DNA of 64,000 nt from Panacagrimonas sp046594215 (GTDB lineage Bacteria > Pseudomonadota > Gammaproteobacteria > Nevskiales > Nevskiaceae), in the NCBI GenBank assembly GCA_046594215.1, contig JBKJPX010000094.1:10058-74057 (forward strand), given 5' to 3'. Positions 31,655 through 40,581 of the stretch are shown here, one piece after another. The first letter of the stretch is position 1. Each line of letters begins with the position of its first letter. Below the pieces are notes generated by a model. The model saw only the letters and a list, made by a program, of their open reading frames with translations. It was not told the DNA's origin and did not search any database. The position numbers and the translations under genes are program-made.

Positions 31655-32169
31655 GGTGCGCCCTCGGTGCCGGCGCGAACCTTGCCCGTCTGGTCCACGA
31701 GCCGGACGCTGCGGTACTCGCGTTGCGGCAAGGTCACCATCACGCAGGGACTGCTCGGCTGGTCCGAGGACCAGCGCCCCTGCGTGGGCTCGAAGAAGGT
31801 CGCCTTGAGCATCAGGTCGGCGCCCTTCATCGCGGCCTGCCGGCTCACGGCCAGGCCATAGCCGCTATTGGGGCGCTGCCCGAACTCGACCACGGCGTAG
31901 GGGCTTTCCGGCAAGGCCTTGCCGGTGACGCTGACGAGTTCGATCCCGCGACCCTCGGCCCAGGCTTGCAGCGAAGGAAGGTCCGGCATCACGGCGACGG
32001 TGGATTCGCCGCCCGCCGTGCCGCAGACGTTGGCGCGTGCCGCTTCCAGCACCAGGACCTCCTCGTTTTCGCCGCTGAACCACTTCGACGTGTCCGGCGC
32101 CCGCACCCAGGCCGGCTTGGCGCAGGCCGACGTCATCAGGGCGAGGAACAGGAGAAGGGAAGGTCGCAT
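31651..32169 (-). CDS. PrcB-like lipoprotein
   Basis: 172 residues from ATG 32169, with a lipobox in LMTSACAK (Cys16). The C-terminal half fits the PrcB C-terminal domain: YAVVEFGQRPNSGYGLAVSR, ATFFEP and SSPCVMVTLPQREYRSVRLV. In other bacteria PrcB is a partner of a surface protease; no protease gene is adjacent here. It is translationally coupled to the NTF2-like gene by a 4-base overlap. Confidence 0.75.
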   Translation of the reverse strand: MRPSLLLFLALMTSACAKPAWVRAPDTSKWFSGENEEVLVLEAARANVCGTAGGESTVAVMPDLPSLQAWAEGRGIELVSVTGKALPESPYAVVEFGQRPNSGYGLAVSRQAAMKGADLMLKATFFEPTQGRWSSDQPSSPCVMVTLPQREYRSVRLVDQTGKVRAGTEGAP

Positions 32170-32304
32170 CGAACTCGGAGTGGCAAATATCCGCGGCCGT
32201 GCGGACACCGCGACGGCGGGGGCATTATGGACGCCCGTACCGCGGGTGCCCACCTGCCGACGGACGCGACGCCGGTTCGGGTCCAGCTGCGATAGCCTTG
32301 GCGC

Positions 32305-34092
32305 ATGGCCACCGCACCCGCGACACGCAGCCCCGACCGCCGCCTGAACTTGCAGGAACTGCTCGACGCGCTGCTCGCCGACGGCTTGATCTCCGGCTCG
32401 CAGCGCAAGGATGCGAGCATCAAGCTCGACGCGACGCGCGAGAAGCGCCATCCCCTCGACCTCATCACGACCTTCGACTGGCCCGATCCGCGCAAGGCCG
32501 GCGCCAAGCTGACGATGGACGCGTTGACGCAGTGGCTAGCGGCGCGCCACAACATCGGCTGGATGCGCATCGACCCGCTGTCGATCGACGTGGCCAAGGT
32601 CACCGCGGTGATGCCGTATGCCTACGCCGCGCGCGTGCGCGTGCTGCCGGTGAAGGTGACGCCCAACGAGATCACGATCGCCACCGCCGAGCCGCTCGAG
32701 CGCGAGTGGGAAACCGAACTCGCGCGCATCGTGCCCCAGCCGATCAAGCGCGTGATGGCGAGCCCCGGGGATATCGAGCGCTACCTCGTCGAGTTCTATG
32801 CACTCGCACGTTCGGTCAAGGCCAGCAACGAGGAGCGGCGTGGGCTGCCGGCGGGTTCGCAGAACCTCGAGCAGCTCATGGAGCTGGGCCGCAAGGGCAA
32901 GCTGACCGCCGACGACCAGCACGTGGTCGCGATCGTGGACTGGCTGCTCTCCTATGCGTTCGATTCGCGCGCCTCGGACATCCACCTCGAGCCGCGCCGC
33001 GATTCGAGCCTCGTCCGCTTTCGCATCGACGGCGTACTGCACGAGGTCTACCAGATGCCGACGCCGGTGATGATCGCCGTCACCAGCCGTATCAAGATCC
33101 TGTCGCGCATGGACGTGGCCGAGAAGCGCAAGCCGCAGGACGGCCGCATCAAGACTCGCTCGCCCAGCGGGAAGGAAGTGGAGCTGCGCGCCTCCAGCCT
33201 GCCGACCGCGTTCGGCGAGAAACTCGTGCTGCGCATCTTCGATCCCGAGGTGCTGGTGCGCGACTTCGGACAGCTCGGATTCTCCGAGTCCGATGCCGAC
33301 CGCTGGAACGACATGATCCGCGCGCCTCACGGGATCATCCTGGTCACCGGCCCTACCGGCTCGGGCAAGACCACGACGCTGTATACGAGCCTCAAGCAGC
33401 TCGCGACCTCCGAGGTCAACGTCTGCACGATCGAAGACCCGATCGAACTCGTGGAACCCGCGTTCAACCAGATGCAGGTGCAGACCGGCATCGAGCTGAC
33501 CTTCGCCACCGGCGTGCGCGCCCTGCTGCGCCAGGACCCCGACATCATCATGATCGGCGAGATCCGGGACCTGGAGACCGCGGAGATCGCGATCCAGGCC
33601 GCGCTCACGGGTCATCTCGTGCTCTCGACCCTGCACACCAACGACGCACCGAGCGCCATCACGCGCCTGCTCGACCTGGGCGTGCCGCCCTACCTGATCA
33701 AGGCGACCCTGCTGGGCGTGGTCGCGCAGCGCCTGGTCCGTCGCCTGTGCCCGCACTGCAAGCTGCCCGCGGTGCCCGACGCGGAGGCCTGGGCCGAGGT
33801 CGTCGGTCCCGACAAGCGCGTGCCGATGCCGGCCGAAGTGCGTCAGCCCGTCGGCTGCCTCGAGTGCCGGGAGACCGGGCACCTCGGACGACTCGGCCTC
33901 TACGAGATCATGCCGCTCACGACGGGCGTGAAGCGCTTCATCGACCGCCAGACCGACATCGCCGACCTGCGCCGCCAGGCGCTGCGCGAAGGCATGGTGC
34001 CGCTGCGCGTGGCGGGGGCGATGAAAATCGCGGCGGGGCAGACGGACATCGAGGAAGTGCTGGGTGCGACACCGATGGTCACGCTGGACTGA
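32305..34092 (+). CDS. GspE/PilB-family secretion ATPase
   Basis: 595 residues. An N-terminal MshEN/T2SSE-N region (about 15-165) is followed by the ATPase: ASDIHLEPRRD, Walker A GPTGSGKTTTLYT, the Asp box CTIEDPIE, Walker B DPDIIMIGEIRD and the His box LSTLHTNDAPSAITRLLDLG. A zinc tetracysteine (CPHCKLP...CLECRETG) follows. It powers pilus or type II secretion assembly. No pilC, gspF or pseudopilin gene is nearby, so it is an orphan, and its system cannot be told. Confidence 0.92.
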   Translation: MATAPATRSPDRRLNLQELLDALLADGLISGSQRKDASIKLDATREKRHPLDLITTFDWPDPRKAGAKLTMDALTQWLAARHNIGWMRIDPLSIDVAKVTAVMPYAYAARVRVLPVKVTPNEITIATAEPLEREWETELARIVPQPIKRVMASPGDIERYLVEFYALARSVKASNEERRGLPAGSQNLEQLMELGRKGKLTADDQHVVAIVDWLLSYAFDSRASDIHLEPRRDSSLVRFRIDGVLHEVYQMPTPVMIAVTSRIKILSRMDVAEKRKPQDGRIKTRSPSGKEVELRASSLPTAFGEKLVLRIFDPEVLVRDFGQLGFSESDADRWNDMIRAPHGIILVTGPTGSGKTTTLYTSLKQLATSEVNVCTIEDPIELVEPAFNQMQVQTGIELTFATGVRALLRQDPDIIMIGEIRDLETAEIAIQAALTGHLVLSTLHTNDAPSAITRLLDLGVPPYLIKATLLGVVAQRLVRRLCPHCKLPAVPDAEAWAEVVGPDKRVPMPAEVRQPVGCLECRETGHLGRLGLYEIMPLTTGVKRFIDRQTDIADLRRQALREGMVPLRVAGAMKIAAGQTDIEEVLGATPMVTLD

Positions 34093-34303
34093 TGTCCTGC
34101 GCTTTCGCAACCCCGACGCGGCGAGCGGGCCACACGGGACCGCGCGACCCGGGACGCTGATCCTGGATCGCGAGGGCCAGGTCCACGGCAAGTTGTTCGG
34201 CGTGGACTACACCGAGCCAGAGGGCGTGGCCGCGCTGCTCGCGGAACTGTCGGCCGCCGATGTGTCCGAGACAGCGGTCGCGCCGCCTTCACCCGACCCG
34301 TAG
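34091..34303 (+). pseudogene. C-terminal remnant of a thioredoxin-fold (AhpC/TSA-like) protein
   Basis: The frame after the ATPase stop reads DVLRFRNPDA, then PGTLILDREGQVHGKLFGVD and TEPEGVAALLAELS. This has the order of the last strand and helix of redoxins, where a cis-Pro region is followed by a ..I.DR.G.. strand. The Cys-containing N-terminal part is missing, and the frame overlaps the ATPase gene end. It is most simply a truncated gene, though a short independent gene is possible. Confidence 0.35.
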
Positions 34304-34309
34304 CCGGTC

Positions 34310-35782
34310 CTACATCGGCGTCGCGGTGATCGGCAGGGCCAGGATCCACAAGCCGAACACCGTGAACGCCAGCATCAGCGCCAGCATCGGCAGCTGGCTG
34401 ATCGTCGCGCGGCGCGGACTCCTGAACAGCCTCAGCGCCTCGAAGTGCGCGAGAACCACGCTGGCGACATGCCCCAGCAGGATCAGCCCCACCTGCGTGT
34501 GCCAGACCCAGTTCATGTCGGGCAACACCGGCCGATGCAGCCACAGCGCGGTACCAAAGAGATTCCAGCCGATGCCGAAGGGATCGGACGCCAGGCGCAG
34601 GATCATCAGGCCCTGTGTGACCACCAGCGTGTAGTAGTGCGTGGCGTGGTAGACCAGCGCGATCGGAAGCAGCGTGTAAGCGAAGCGGCAGGCCAGCTCG
34701 TGCAGTGTCAGTTCGCTGCGCACGATCCGCTTCATCGCCGCCAGGCAGGCGAGGTAGGCCAGCAGGTAGAACAGCGGCGACATCAGCAGGCCCATCGCCT
34801 CGTAGGCGACGAACAGCCGTCGCAGCAACGGGTAGGTCTGCACGATGTTGTCGCCGATCCAGGGCGCGAGCAGGCCGCCGAAGTCCTCCCAGAACAGGCG
34901 CGCCCAGGGCTGCGTCGCATGCAGCCCGTCGAACGCGGTCGAGGCGAGCATGAACAGCACGAAGAGCACCTCGCTCATCGAGCGTGCGTGCGACGTCGCC
35001 AGGCCCGCGAAGGGCCACTGCAGCCGCACGCCCGATGCGTCCGGCGCTGATGACGTGGCCAGCTGCAGCGGCGCCGCCTTCGACACGAGCGCGAAGAACA
35101 GGCCGAAGAACTCGCAGCGCTCGAACCAGTCCCTCGCGCCGATGCACCACGCGCCGACCACGTTGATCGCGCCGTAGGCGACCAGCACCCAGGCCAGGGA
35201 GTACGGCCCGACGCGGAAGAACAGCTCCATCGCTATGAACGCGACGTAGAACCCTAGCGCCGGCCAGCAGCCCAGCCGCTCCGGGACCCCCACCCTGCCC
35301 TCGAAGCGCGACACCCCGGCGCCCGCCAGCGCCCGCACGATCAGCCTCCAGGGATTGATGTGCGCGTACAGGTTTCCCACGACCGCGCTCAGATAGGTGA
35401 AGCCGAGCACGAAGACGATCCAGAAGAACGTCATGTTGAAGTTGAAGTACGCGTTGCGCGTGCCCAGCAGGCCGGTGGCGATGCACAGCAGCAGCCCGAG
35501 CAGGCTCGTCACTTTCAGCGCGGCGATCGCGGCCGGACCGAGCAGCGTGCGCCCGAGGATCGTGTGGCCGATCTCGCGCGGACGCGCCTCGATGCTGCGC
35601 GGACGCGCCAGCCAGGCCACCGCCACGAAGCTCAGCAGCAGCGCCGCGACCGATCCGCCGGCATAGAGCCAGAAGGGCACGGGCAGGTTGTATGAGGGCG
35701 CGAAGGGATGCGCCTGCGCAGAGGGGCAGAAACCCAGCGTCGCCAGCGCTGCATAGAGGCTCTTCCGGGTCGTGAGATTCAT
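34310..35782 (-). CDS. Polytopic membrane protein, function unknown
   Basis: 490 residues with a signal-like N-terminus (ending SAQAHPFAPSYNLPVPFWLY) and about ten membrane helices. The beginning resembles membrane proteins that databases often label fenitrothion hydrolase, a label with weak support. Notable are YAHINPWRLIVRAL, WFERCEFFGLFF and the histidines in IALVYHATHYYTLVV and WVWHTQVGLILLGHV, which could bind heme or metal. No operon partners: neighbours face other ways or end nearby. Confidence 0.75.
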   Translation of the reverse strand: MNLTTRKSLYAALATLGFCPSAQAHPFAPSYNLPVPFWLYAGGSVAALLLSFVAVAWLARPRSIEARPREIGHTILGRTLLGPAAIAALKVTSLLGLLLCIATGLLGTRNAYFNFNMTFFWIVFVLGFTYLSAVVGNLYAHINPWRLIVRALAGAGVSRFEGRVGVPERLGCWPALGFYVAFIAMELFFRVGPYSLAWVLVAYGAINVVGAWCIGARDWFERCEFFGLFFALVSKAAPLQLATSSAPDASGVRLQWPFAGLATSHARSMSEVLFVLFMLASTAFDGLHATQPWARLFWEDFGGLLAPWIGDNIVQTYPLLRRLFVAYEAMGLLMSPLFYLLAYLACLAAMKRIVRSELTLHELACRFAYTLLPIALVYHATHYYTLVVTQGLMILRLASDPFGIGWNLFGTALWLHRPVLPDMNWVWHTQVGLILLGHVASVVLAHFEALRLFRSPRRATISQLPMLALMLAFTVFGLWILALPITATPM

Positions 35783-35826
35783 CTGGCCGAAGGCGCGAAC
35801 ACCAGCGTTTGGATCCTAGGCCGTAG

Positions 35827-35886
35827 GGCGGACGAAGTCCGGGAGCCTTGGCCTCTGGCGAGAACATCCCCGGACTGGGTCCGGGC
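35827..35886. repeat. Two copies of the intergenic CCCGGACTTCGTCCGGG-type palindrome
   Basis: GGCGGACGAAGTCCGGG (35827-35843) and CCCCGGACTGGGTCCGGGC (35868-35886) lie 25 bases apart between two minus-strand genes. Each can fold into a 7-base stem, and the pair can also fold on one another. Confidence 0.65.
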
Positions 35887-35891
35887 TGCGG

Positions 35892-37457
35892 TCAGTGCGT
35901 CGGACGCGGGGCGGTCAGCCCCGCCGACTGCGTGAACTGCAGGATCTGGAAGCCCGCGCTGTAGCTCGCAATCCAGATGTGCCCCGTCTCAGGGCGATAG
36001 CGCACGTAGGTCGGAACCGCGTCCCAGCGATCGCCCGAGCTACCGAAATACTCGGACAGCGGCACCGCCGGCGTGTCCGGATTCGGCACCGGGTGCCAGT
36101 ACGCGATCTCGCGCGGGTTGCGCGGATCGCGGATGTCCAGCACGCGCAGGCCGGCTGTGTAGTTTGTCGTGAACAAGGTGGTGGCCTCGTTGACGTTGTC
36201 GATGCCCACGTAATGCGCCGAGTAGTTGGCCACGTCGAGCTCGCTCGCCGCACAGTTCGCGAGCTTGTTCACGTCCAGCACGATGTTCGACGCCAGCACC
36301 GGGTGCGCCTCGTCGGTGATGTCGATGATGCGGCTGTGCGACCAGGGACAGACGCCGGCCGTGGGCCATTCGTCGCTGGAATAGATGTAGGTACGCCCGT
36401 TGTTGCGGAACCAGCGCGCCGTGTGCGACCCGGCGCTGGGCGCCTCGCCGTCGGTGACGTTGGTCCAGCCCAGGAAGCCCACCAGTGGCGGCGCCGGGCT
36501 GAGCAGTAGCGGCGCGGCCGGCACGGTGCGGTTCTGGATGGCGGTGACGTCGTAGATGCCCATGCCGTTCTGACCCACCGCGGGGCCATTGGGCAGTCCC
36601 AGGCCAAGGGACACGAAGCCGAACTGCGCCAGATACAGGCGCGAGCCGTCGGGACTCAAACCGCAGTCGTGCGCGGCGGGCGCGAACAGCTCGAACAGGC
36701 GCGGACTCGCGAGGTCCGTCAGGTCGATCACGGCGTTGGTCTGCGCCGAGCTCGTGGCGTACGCGGTGCGGCCGTCGTCGGCGATGCACAGCGCATGGCC
36801 AAAGAAGGCTAGGCCCTGGTCGATCGTGCCGATGCCGCCGGGAATGGGCGGCAGCGCCGGCAGGGTCAGACCCAGTCCGATGTTGATCGAGGCGCGCAGC
36901 ACCGGATTGCGGCAATCGGTGGCCTCGTAGACGTCGAAGGCCGTGCCGCCGCCGCGCGTGGCTACGATGATGTGGCGCGCCTGGTTGGCCTGCAGGGACT
37001 CGTGCGGGGCGAGCATCGCAGGGCTCTGGATGATCCGCACGAGCTGCGGGCTCTGCGGGTTGGAAGCGTCGATCACCGCCATGCCGTTGAGCGGGTTGTA
37101 CTGCGTGTCGATGTAGGGCGAGGACGCCGGGCCGAAGATCTGGCCGGGCGAGGTCGTGGTGATATAGGCGCAGTCGTCGAGCCAGGTCATCGAGAAATTG
37201 GCGCCGCGGTCCAGGATCGTGTTCTGGCCCACGAGCCGCAGCCCCTTGCGGTAGCCCAGGGCCGCGCGGCCACTCATCTGGTCCGCCATCGGCACCTGGC
37301 CCTGCAGGCCGGTTTCCAGCAGGTCGCTGGCGGCCGGCAGACTGCCGTTTCCGCCACTGCCGCCGTGGACGTCCGGAGAGTTCGAGCCGTCGCAGGCCGA
37401 CAGCGTCAGCACGGCGCCGAACAGCGTCGCCAACAATCCCAATCGGTTCACGACCAT
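35892..37457 (-). CDS. LVIVD-repeat beta-propeller lipoprotein
   Basis: 521 residues with a lipobox (LSAC, Cys22) followed by a Gly/Ser linker. The rest is a beta-propeller of LVIVD-type repeats: GMAVIDASNPQSPQLVRII, NAVIDLTDLASPRLFELF, SRIIDITDEAHPVLASN and GLRVLDIRDPRNPREIAY. Such propellers are surface or periplasmic scaffolds with no known catalysis. It is the third large propeller lipoprotein in this window. Confidence 0.85.
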   Translation of the reverse strand: MVVNRLGLLATLFGAVLTLSACDGSNSPDVHGGSGGNGSLPAASDLLETGLQGQVPMADQMSGRAALGYRKGLRLVGQNTILDRGANFSMTWLDDCAYITTTSPGQIFGPASSPYIDTQYNPLNGMAVIDASNPQSPQLVRIIQSPAMLAPHESLQANQARHIIVATRGGGTAFDVYEATDCRNPVLRASINIGLGLTLPALPPIPGGIGTIDQGLAFFGHALCIADDGRTAYATSSAQTNAVIDLTDLASPRLFELFAPAAHDCGLSPDGSRLYLAQFGFVSLGLGLPNGPAVGQNGMGIYDVTAIQNRTVPAAPLLLSPAPPLVGFLGWTNVTDGEAPSAGSHTARWFRNNGRTYIYSSDEWPTAGVCPWSHSRIIDITDEAHPVLASNIVLDVNKLANCAASELDVANYSAHYVGIDNVNEATTLFTTNYTAGLRVLDIRDPRNPREIAYWHPVPNPDTPAVPLSEYFGSSGDRWDAVPTYVRYRPETGHIWIASYSAGFQILQFTQSAGLTAPRPTH

Positions 37458-37805
37458 CTACTCCCACTTTTTCTGGCGGGCCAGTGTGGCGAGCGGCCGC
37501 GGGTTTTCCTAGCGAAATCGCGCGGCATGCGGCCTCGGCGCCAAGGCGTACTGAACGGGCTTGCGCCAGGCAGGATTGGGATGAGGGGCAGGCTTTTCCG
37601 CCGCACGCGCACGACTGGCGGCCGTTGCTTCCGTCATACCCTCATCCCGACCCCTCCCGCCGGCGCGAAGCAGAGGAAGAACGGCCGCTCACACTTTCGC
37701 CCGCACCTCAAGTCTCCACGCCCGCCACCCATGCGGCTTAAGCTGCGCGCCTCAGAAGATCGACCGGCGCCGAAGAGCGCCTCCAGAAGAAAAGGCAGGT
37801 ACGCC
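37458..37805. other. Intergenic region, no gene seen
   Basis: 348 bases between the divergent LVIVD lipoprotein and DUF47 genes. Short open frames here have no ribosome site or recognisable product. It should hold both promoters, but no convincing -35/-10 pair is visible at this GC content. Confidence 0.5.
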
Positions 37806-38432
37806 ATGTTCCAGCGGCTGATGCCCCGCGAGGGTCGCTTTTTTACCTATTTCAGCGAACACGCCGAGCAGATCGTGCTCGGTGCCGAGCAGCTGACGGC
37901 GCTGATGCGCGCCGTCCATGAGCTCGACGAGCGCAAGCGCAACATCGAGAACATCGAGCACCGTGCGGACAAGTTGACGATGGCCACGATGCAGTTGCTG
38001 CATCACACCTTCATCACGCCGATGGATCGGGACGACATCCATCAGCTGATCACGCGCATGGACGACATCCTCGACCTGATGGAGGACGTCTCGCAGTGCA
38101 TGTTCCTGTACGACATCCGCGAGGTCACCGCCGAGGCGGTCGAACTCGCCGACCTGTGCCTGACCAGCGCGCAGAAGGTGAAGGCGGCGGTGTCGCAGCT
38201 CAACAACCTGAAGAACTCGAAGCAGATTCTCGAGCTGTGCGGCGAGATCGACCGGCTCGAGGGTGACTCCGACCGCGTGATGCGCGCCGCCATGGCCAAG
38301 CTGTTCCGCGTCGAGACCGACGCCATGCGCGTATTGAAGATGAAGGAGATCTACCAGCTCCTTGAATCGGTCACCGACCGTTGCCAGGACGTGGCGAACA
38401 TCATCGAAGGCATCGTGATCGAGAACGCATGA
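37806..38432 (+). CDS. DUF47/PhoU-like phosphate transport regulator
   Basis: A 208-residue helical-bundle protein from ATG 37806 (MFQRLMPREGRFFTYFSEHA). Helices carry the metal-binding pattern IEHRADKL, TPMDRDDIHQLITRMDDILD and the late CQDVANIIEGIVIENA. Proteins of this family pair with Pit transporters, as here: the Pit gene starts 154 bases later on the same strand. It probably tunes phosphate uptake. Confidence 0.92.
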   Translation: MFQRLMPREGRFFTYFSEHAEQIVLGAEQLTALMRAVHELDERKRNIENIEHRADKLTMATMQLLHHTFITPMDRDDIHQLITRMDDILDLMEDVSQCMFLYDIREVTAEAVELADLCLTSAQKVKAAVSQLNNLKNSKQILELCGEIDRLEGDSDRVMRAAMAKLFRVETDAMRVLKMKEIYQLLESVTDRCQDVANIIEGIVIENA

Positions 38433-38586
38433 GCGACCCTCGACACGGCGGTCCTGTCCGCCACAGCGGACGCGGCGGGATGCGTCCGGGTTCCCCGCGA
38501 CGTAGCTTTTCACTGCGCGGGGCGGATCAGACGGGCGAGGTGCTCACGGCATCGGCCCAGTTCCTTTCCACGCCCAGGGTGCGCCA

Positions 38587-39588
38587 GTGAGCACCGGGCT
38601 GGAAGTCCTGATCCTGCTGATCGCGGTGGCGCTGCTGTTCGACTTCCTGAACGGCTTCCACGACGCGGCCAATTCGATCGCCACCATCGTGTCCACGGGC
38701 GCGATGTCGCCGCAGATGGCCATCATCTGGGCCGCCTTCTTCAATTTCATCGCCTTCGCCTTCTTCGGCCTGCACGTGGCGGCGACGGTGGGCAAGGGCA
38801 TCGTCGATCCGAACATGATCGACACCTACGTGGTGTTCGGCGCGCTGGTGGGCGCCATCTCCTGGAACATCATCACCTGGTACTTCGGCATCCCGTCCAG
38901 TTCCTCGCACGCGCTGATCGGCGGCCTCGCCGGCGCGGCGATCGCAAAGGGTGGCACCGGGTCGCTGCTGTCGGCCGGCTTCTCGAAAGTGACCATCGCC
39001 ATCGTGCTGTCGCCGCTCGTGGGCTTCCTGCTCGGCGGCCTGCTGATGGTGGCCTGTGCGTGGCTGGCGTTCCGCTCACCGGCGAAGAAGGCAGAGCGCG
39101 TCTTCAACCGCCTGCAGTTCATCTCGGCGGGGCTCTACAGCCTGGGCCACGGCAGCAACGACGCGCAGAAAACCATGGGCATCATCTGGCTGCTGCTGAT
39201 CGTGTCCGGGTACATCTCGAAGGACGCCGAGGCACCGCCGTTCTGGGTCGTGCTCGCCTGCCAGACCGCGATGGGCCTGGGCACGCTGTTCGGGGGCTGG
39301 CGCATCGTCAAGACCATGGGCATGCGCATCACCAAGCTGCGGCCCGTGAGCGGCTTCTGCGCGTCGGCCAGCGGTGCGGCGGCCCTGTTCATGGCCACCA
39401 GCCTGGGCGTGCCGGTCTCCACGACGCACACCATCACGGGCGCGATCGTGGGTGTCGGCGCCGCGCGACGCTTCTCCGCGGTGCGCTGGGGCGTGGCCGG
39501 CAACATCGTCTGGGCCTGGGTGTTCACCATTCCGGCGTCCGCGTTCATCGCGGCAGGAGCATGGGAACTGGCGCGCGTGGTGTTCTGA
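38587..39588 (+). CDS. pit: Low-affinity inorganic phosphate transporter (PiT)
   Basis: 333 residues from GTG 38587. It has the two inverted PiT signature blocks, FDFLNGFHDAANSIATIVST near the start and GHGSNDAQKTMGIIWLLL in the middle. The paired GIPSSSSHALIGGLAGAA and GVPVSTTHTITGAIVGVG motifs are also present. About ten membrane helices. It imports phosphate with protons or as a metal-phosphate complex. Upstream is its DUF47 partner. Confidence 0.95.
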   Translation: MSTGLEVLILLIAVALLFDFLNGFHDAANSIATIVSTGAMSPQMAIIWAAFFNFIAFAFFGLHVAATVGKGIVDPNMIDTYVVFGALVGAISWNIITWYFGIPSSSSHALIGGLAGAAIAKGGTGSLLSAGFSKVTIAIVLSPLVGFLLGGLLMVACAWLAFRSPAKKAERVFNRLQFISAGLYSLGHGSNDAQKTMGIIWLLLIVSGYISKDAEAPPFWVVLACQTAMGLGTLFGGWRIVKTMGMRITKLRPVSGFCASASGAAALFMATSLGVPVSTTHTITGAIVGVGAARRFSAVRWGVAGNIVWAWVFTIPASAFIAAGAWELARVVF

Positions 39589-39603
39589 TTTGGATCCGCC
39601 TGG

Positions 39604-39679
39604 CCCGGGGACGAAGTCCGGGTTATATCTCGCAGCGCACGCCTCACCTTGAGCCCACAACCTCGGACTTCGTCCGGGC
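39604..39679. repeat. Inverted pair of CCCGGACTTCGTCCGGG-type palindromes
   Basis: CCCGGGGACGAAGTCCGGG (39604-39622) and CTCGGACTTCGTCCGGGC (39662-39679) lie between pit and mutM. Each is a small hairpin, and together they form an inverted pair. They could end pit transcription, although no T-run follows. Confidence 0.65.
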
Positions 39680-39720
39680 TAGGCTTGTGGAGGTCGCGCC
39701 CCTTTCGCCAGCATTGCCCC

Positions 39721-40539
39721 ATGCCCGAACTCCCTGAAGTCGAAACGATCCGCCGCGGCATCGAGCCGCACGTGGTCGGGCGGCGCATCGGTCGCGTGGT
39801 GGTGCGGGACCGGCGGCTGCGCTGGCCGGTGCAAGCCGATCTCGCCGAACGCCTCGCGGGACGGCGCATCGAGCAAGCCGCGCGGCGCGCGAAGTACCTC
39901 GTGCTGCACCTCGACAACGGCGACCGCCTGCTGATCCACCTGGGCATGTCCGGCCGCATCTGGGTGCTCGACCCGAGCGTGCCGCTGATCAAGCACGACC
40001 ATGTCGACATCGAGCTCGACAGCGGACGCCTGCTGCGTTTCCATGATCCGCGTCGCTTCGGCGCGGTGCTGCTCTGGAGCGCAGGCGAGCCGCACCACGA
40101 GCTGCTGCGCCACCTTGGCCCCGAACCCTTCGATGCCGCCTTCCACGGCGACTACCTGTTCGAGCTGTCGCGCGGACGCAGCGCCGCCGTGAAGAACTTC
40201 GTGATGGACGGGAACGTGGTGGTCGGCGCCGGCAACATCTACGCGTCCGAGTCGCTGTTCCGCGCCGGCATCCGGCCCGGCCGCGCGGCCGGGCGCGTCA
40301 GCCGCGCCGAGTACGCCGGGCTCGCGTCGCGTATCCGCGAGGTGCTGGCCGAGGCCATCGTCCAGGGCGGCACGACGCTTCGCGACTTCGCCGGCGCCAC
40401 CGGCGAATCGGGCTACTTCCAACAAGATCTGTACGTGTACGGGCGCGAGGGCGAGGCCTGCCGGCGCTGCGGGTCGGCGATCCGGCGCAAAGTCATCGGC
40501 CAGCGGTCCAGCTTCTTCTGCGCGCGCTGCCAGCGCTGA
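39721..40539 (+). CDS. mutM: Formamidopyrimidine-DNA glycosylase
   Basis: A 272-residue repair enzyme that removes 8-oxoguanine and formamidopyrimidines. The catalytic N-terminus PELPEVETIRRG (Pro1, Glu2 after Met removal), a lysine at RRAKYLVLHL, the H2TH segment VVGAGNIYASESLFRAG and the C-terminal zinc finger CRRCG...CARCQ are all present. Length is standard. Confidence 0.96.
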   Translation: MPELPEVETIRRGIEPHVVGRRIGRVVVRDRRLRWPVQADLAERLAGRRIEQAARRAKYLVLHLDNGDRLLIHLGMSGRIWVLDPSVPLIKHDHVDIELDSGRLLRFHDPRRFGAVLLWSAGEPHHELLRHLGPEPFDAAFHGDYLFELSRGRSAAVKNFVMDGNVVVGAGNIYASESLFRAGIRPGRAAGRVSRAEYAGLASRIREVLAEAIVQGGTTLRDFAGATGESGYFQQDLYVYGREGEACRRCGSAIRRKVIGQRSSFFCARCQR

Positions 40540-40581
40540 CGCGGCAGAATCGACGTACCCCCCGCCGTCCTCGAGCCACCG

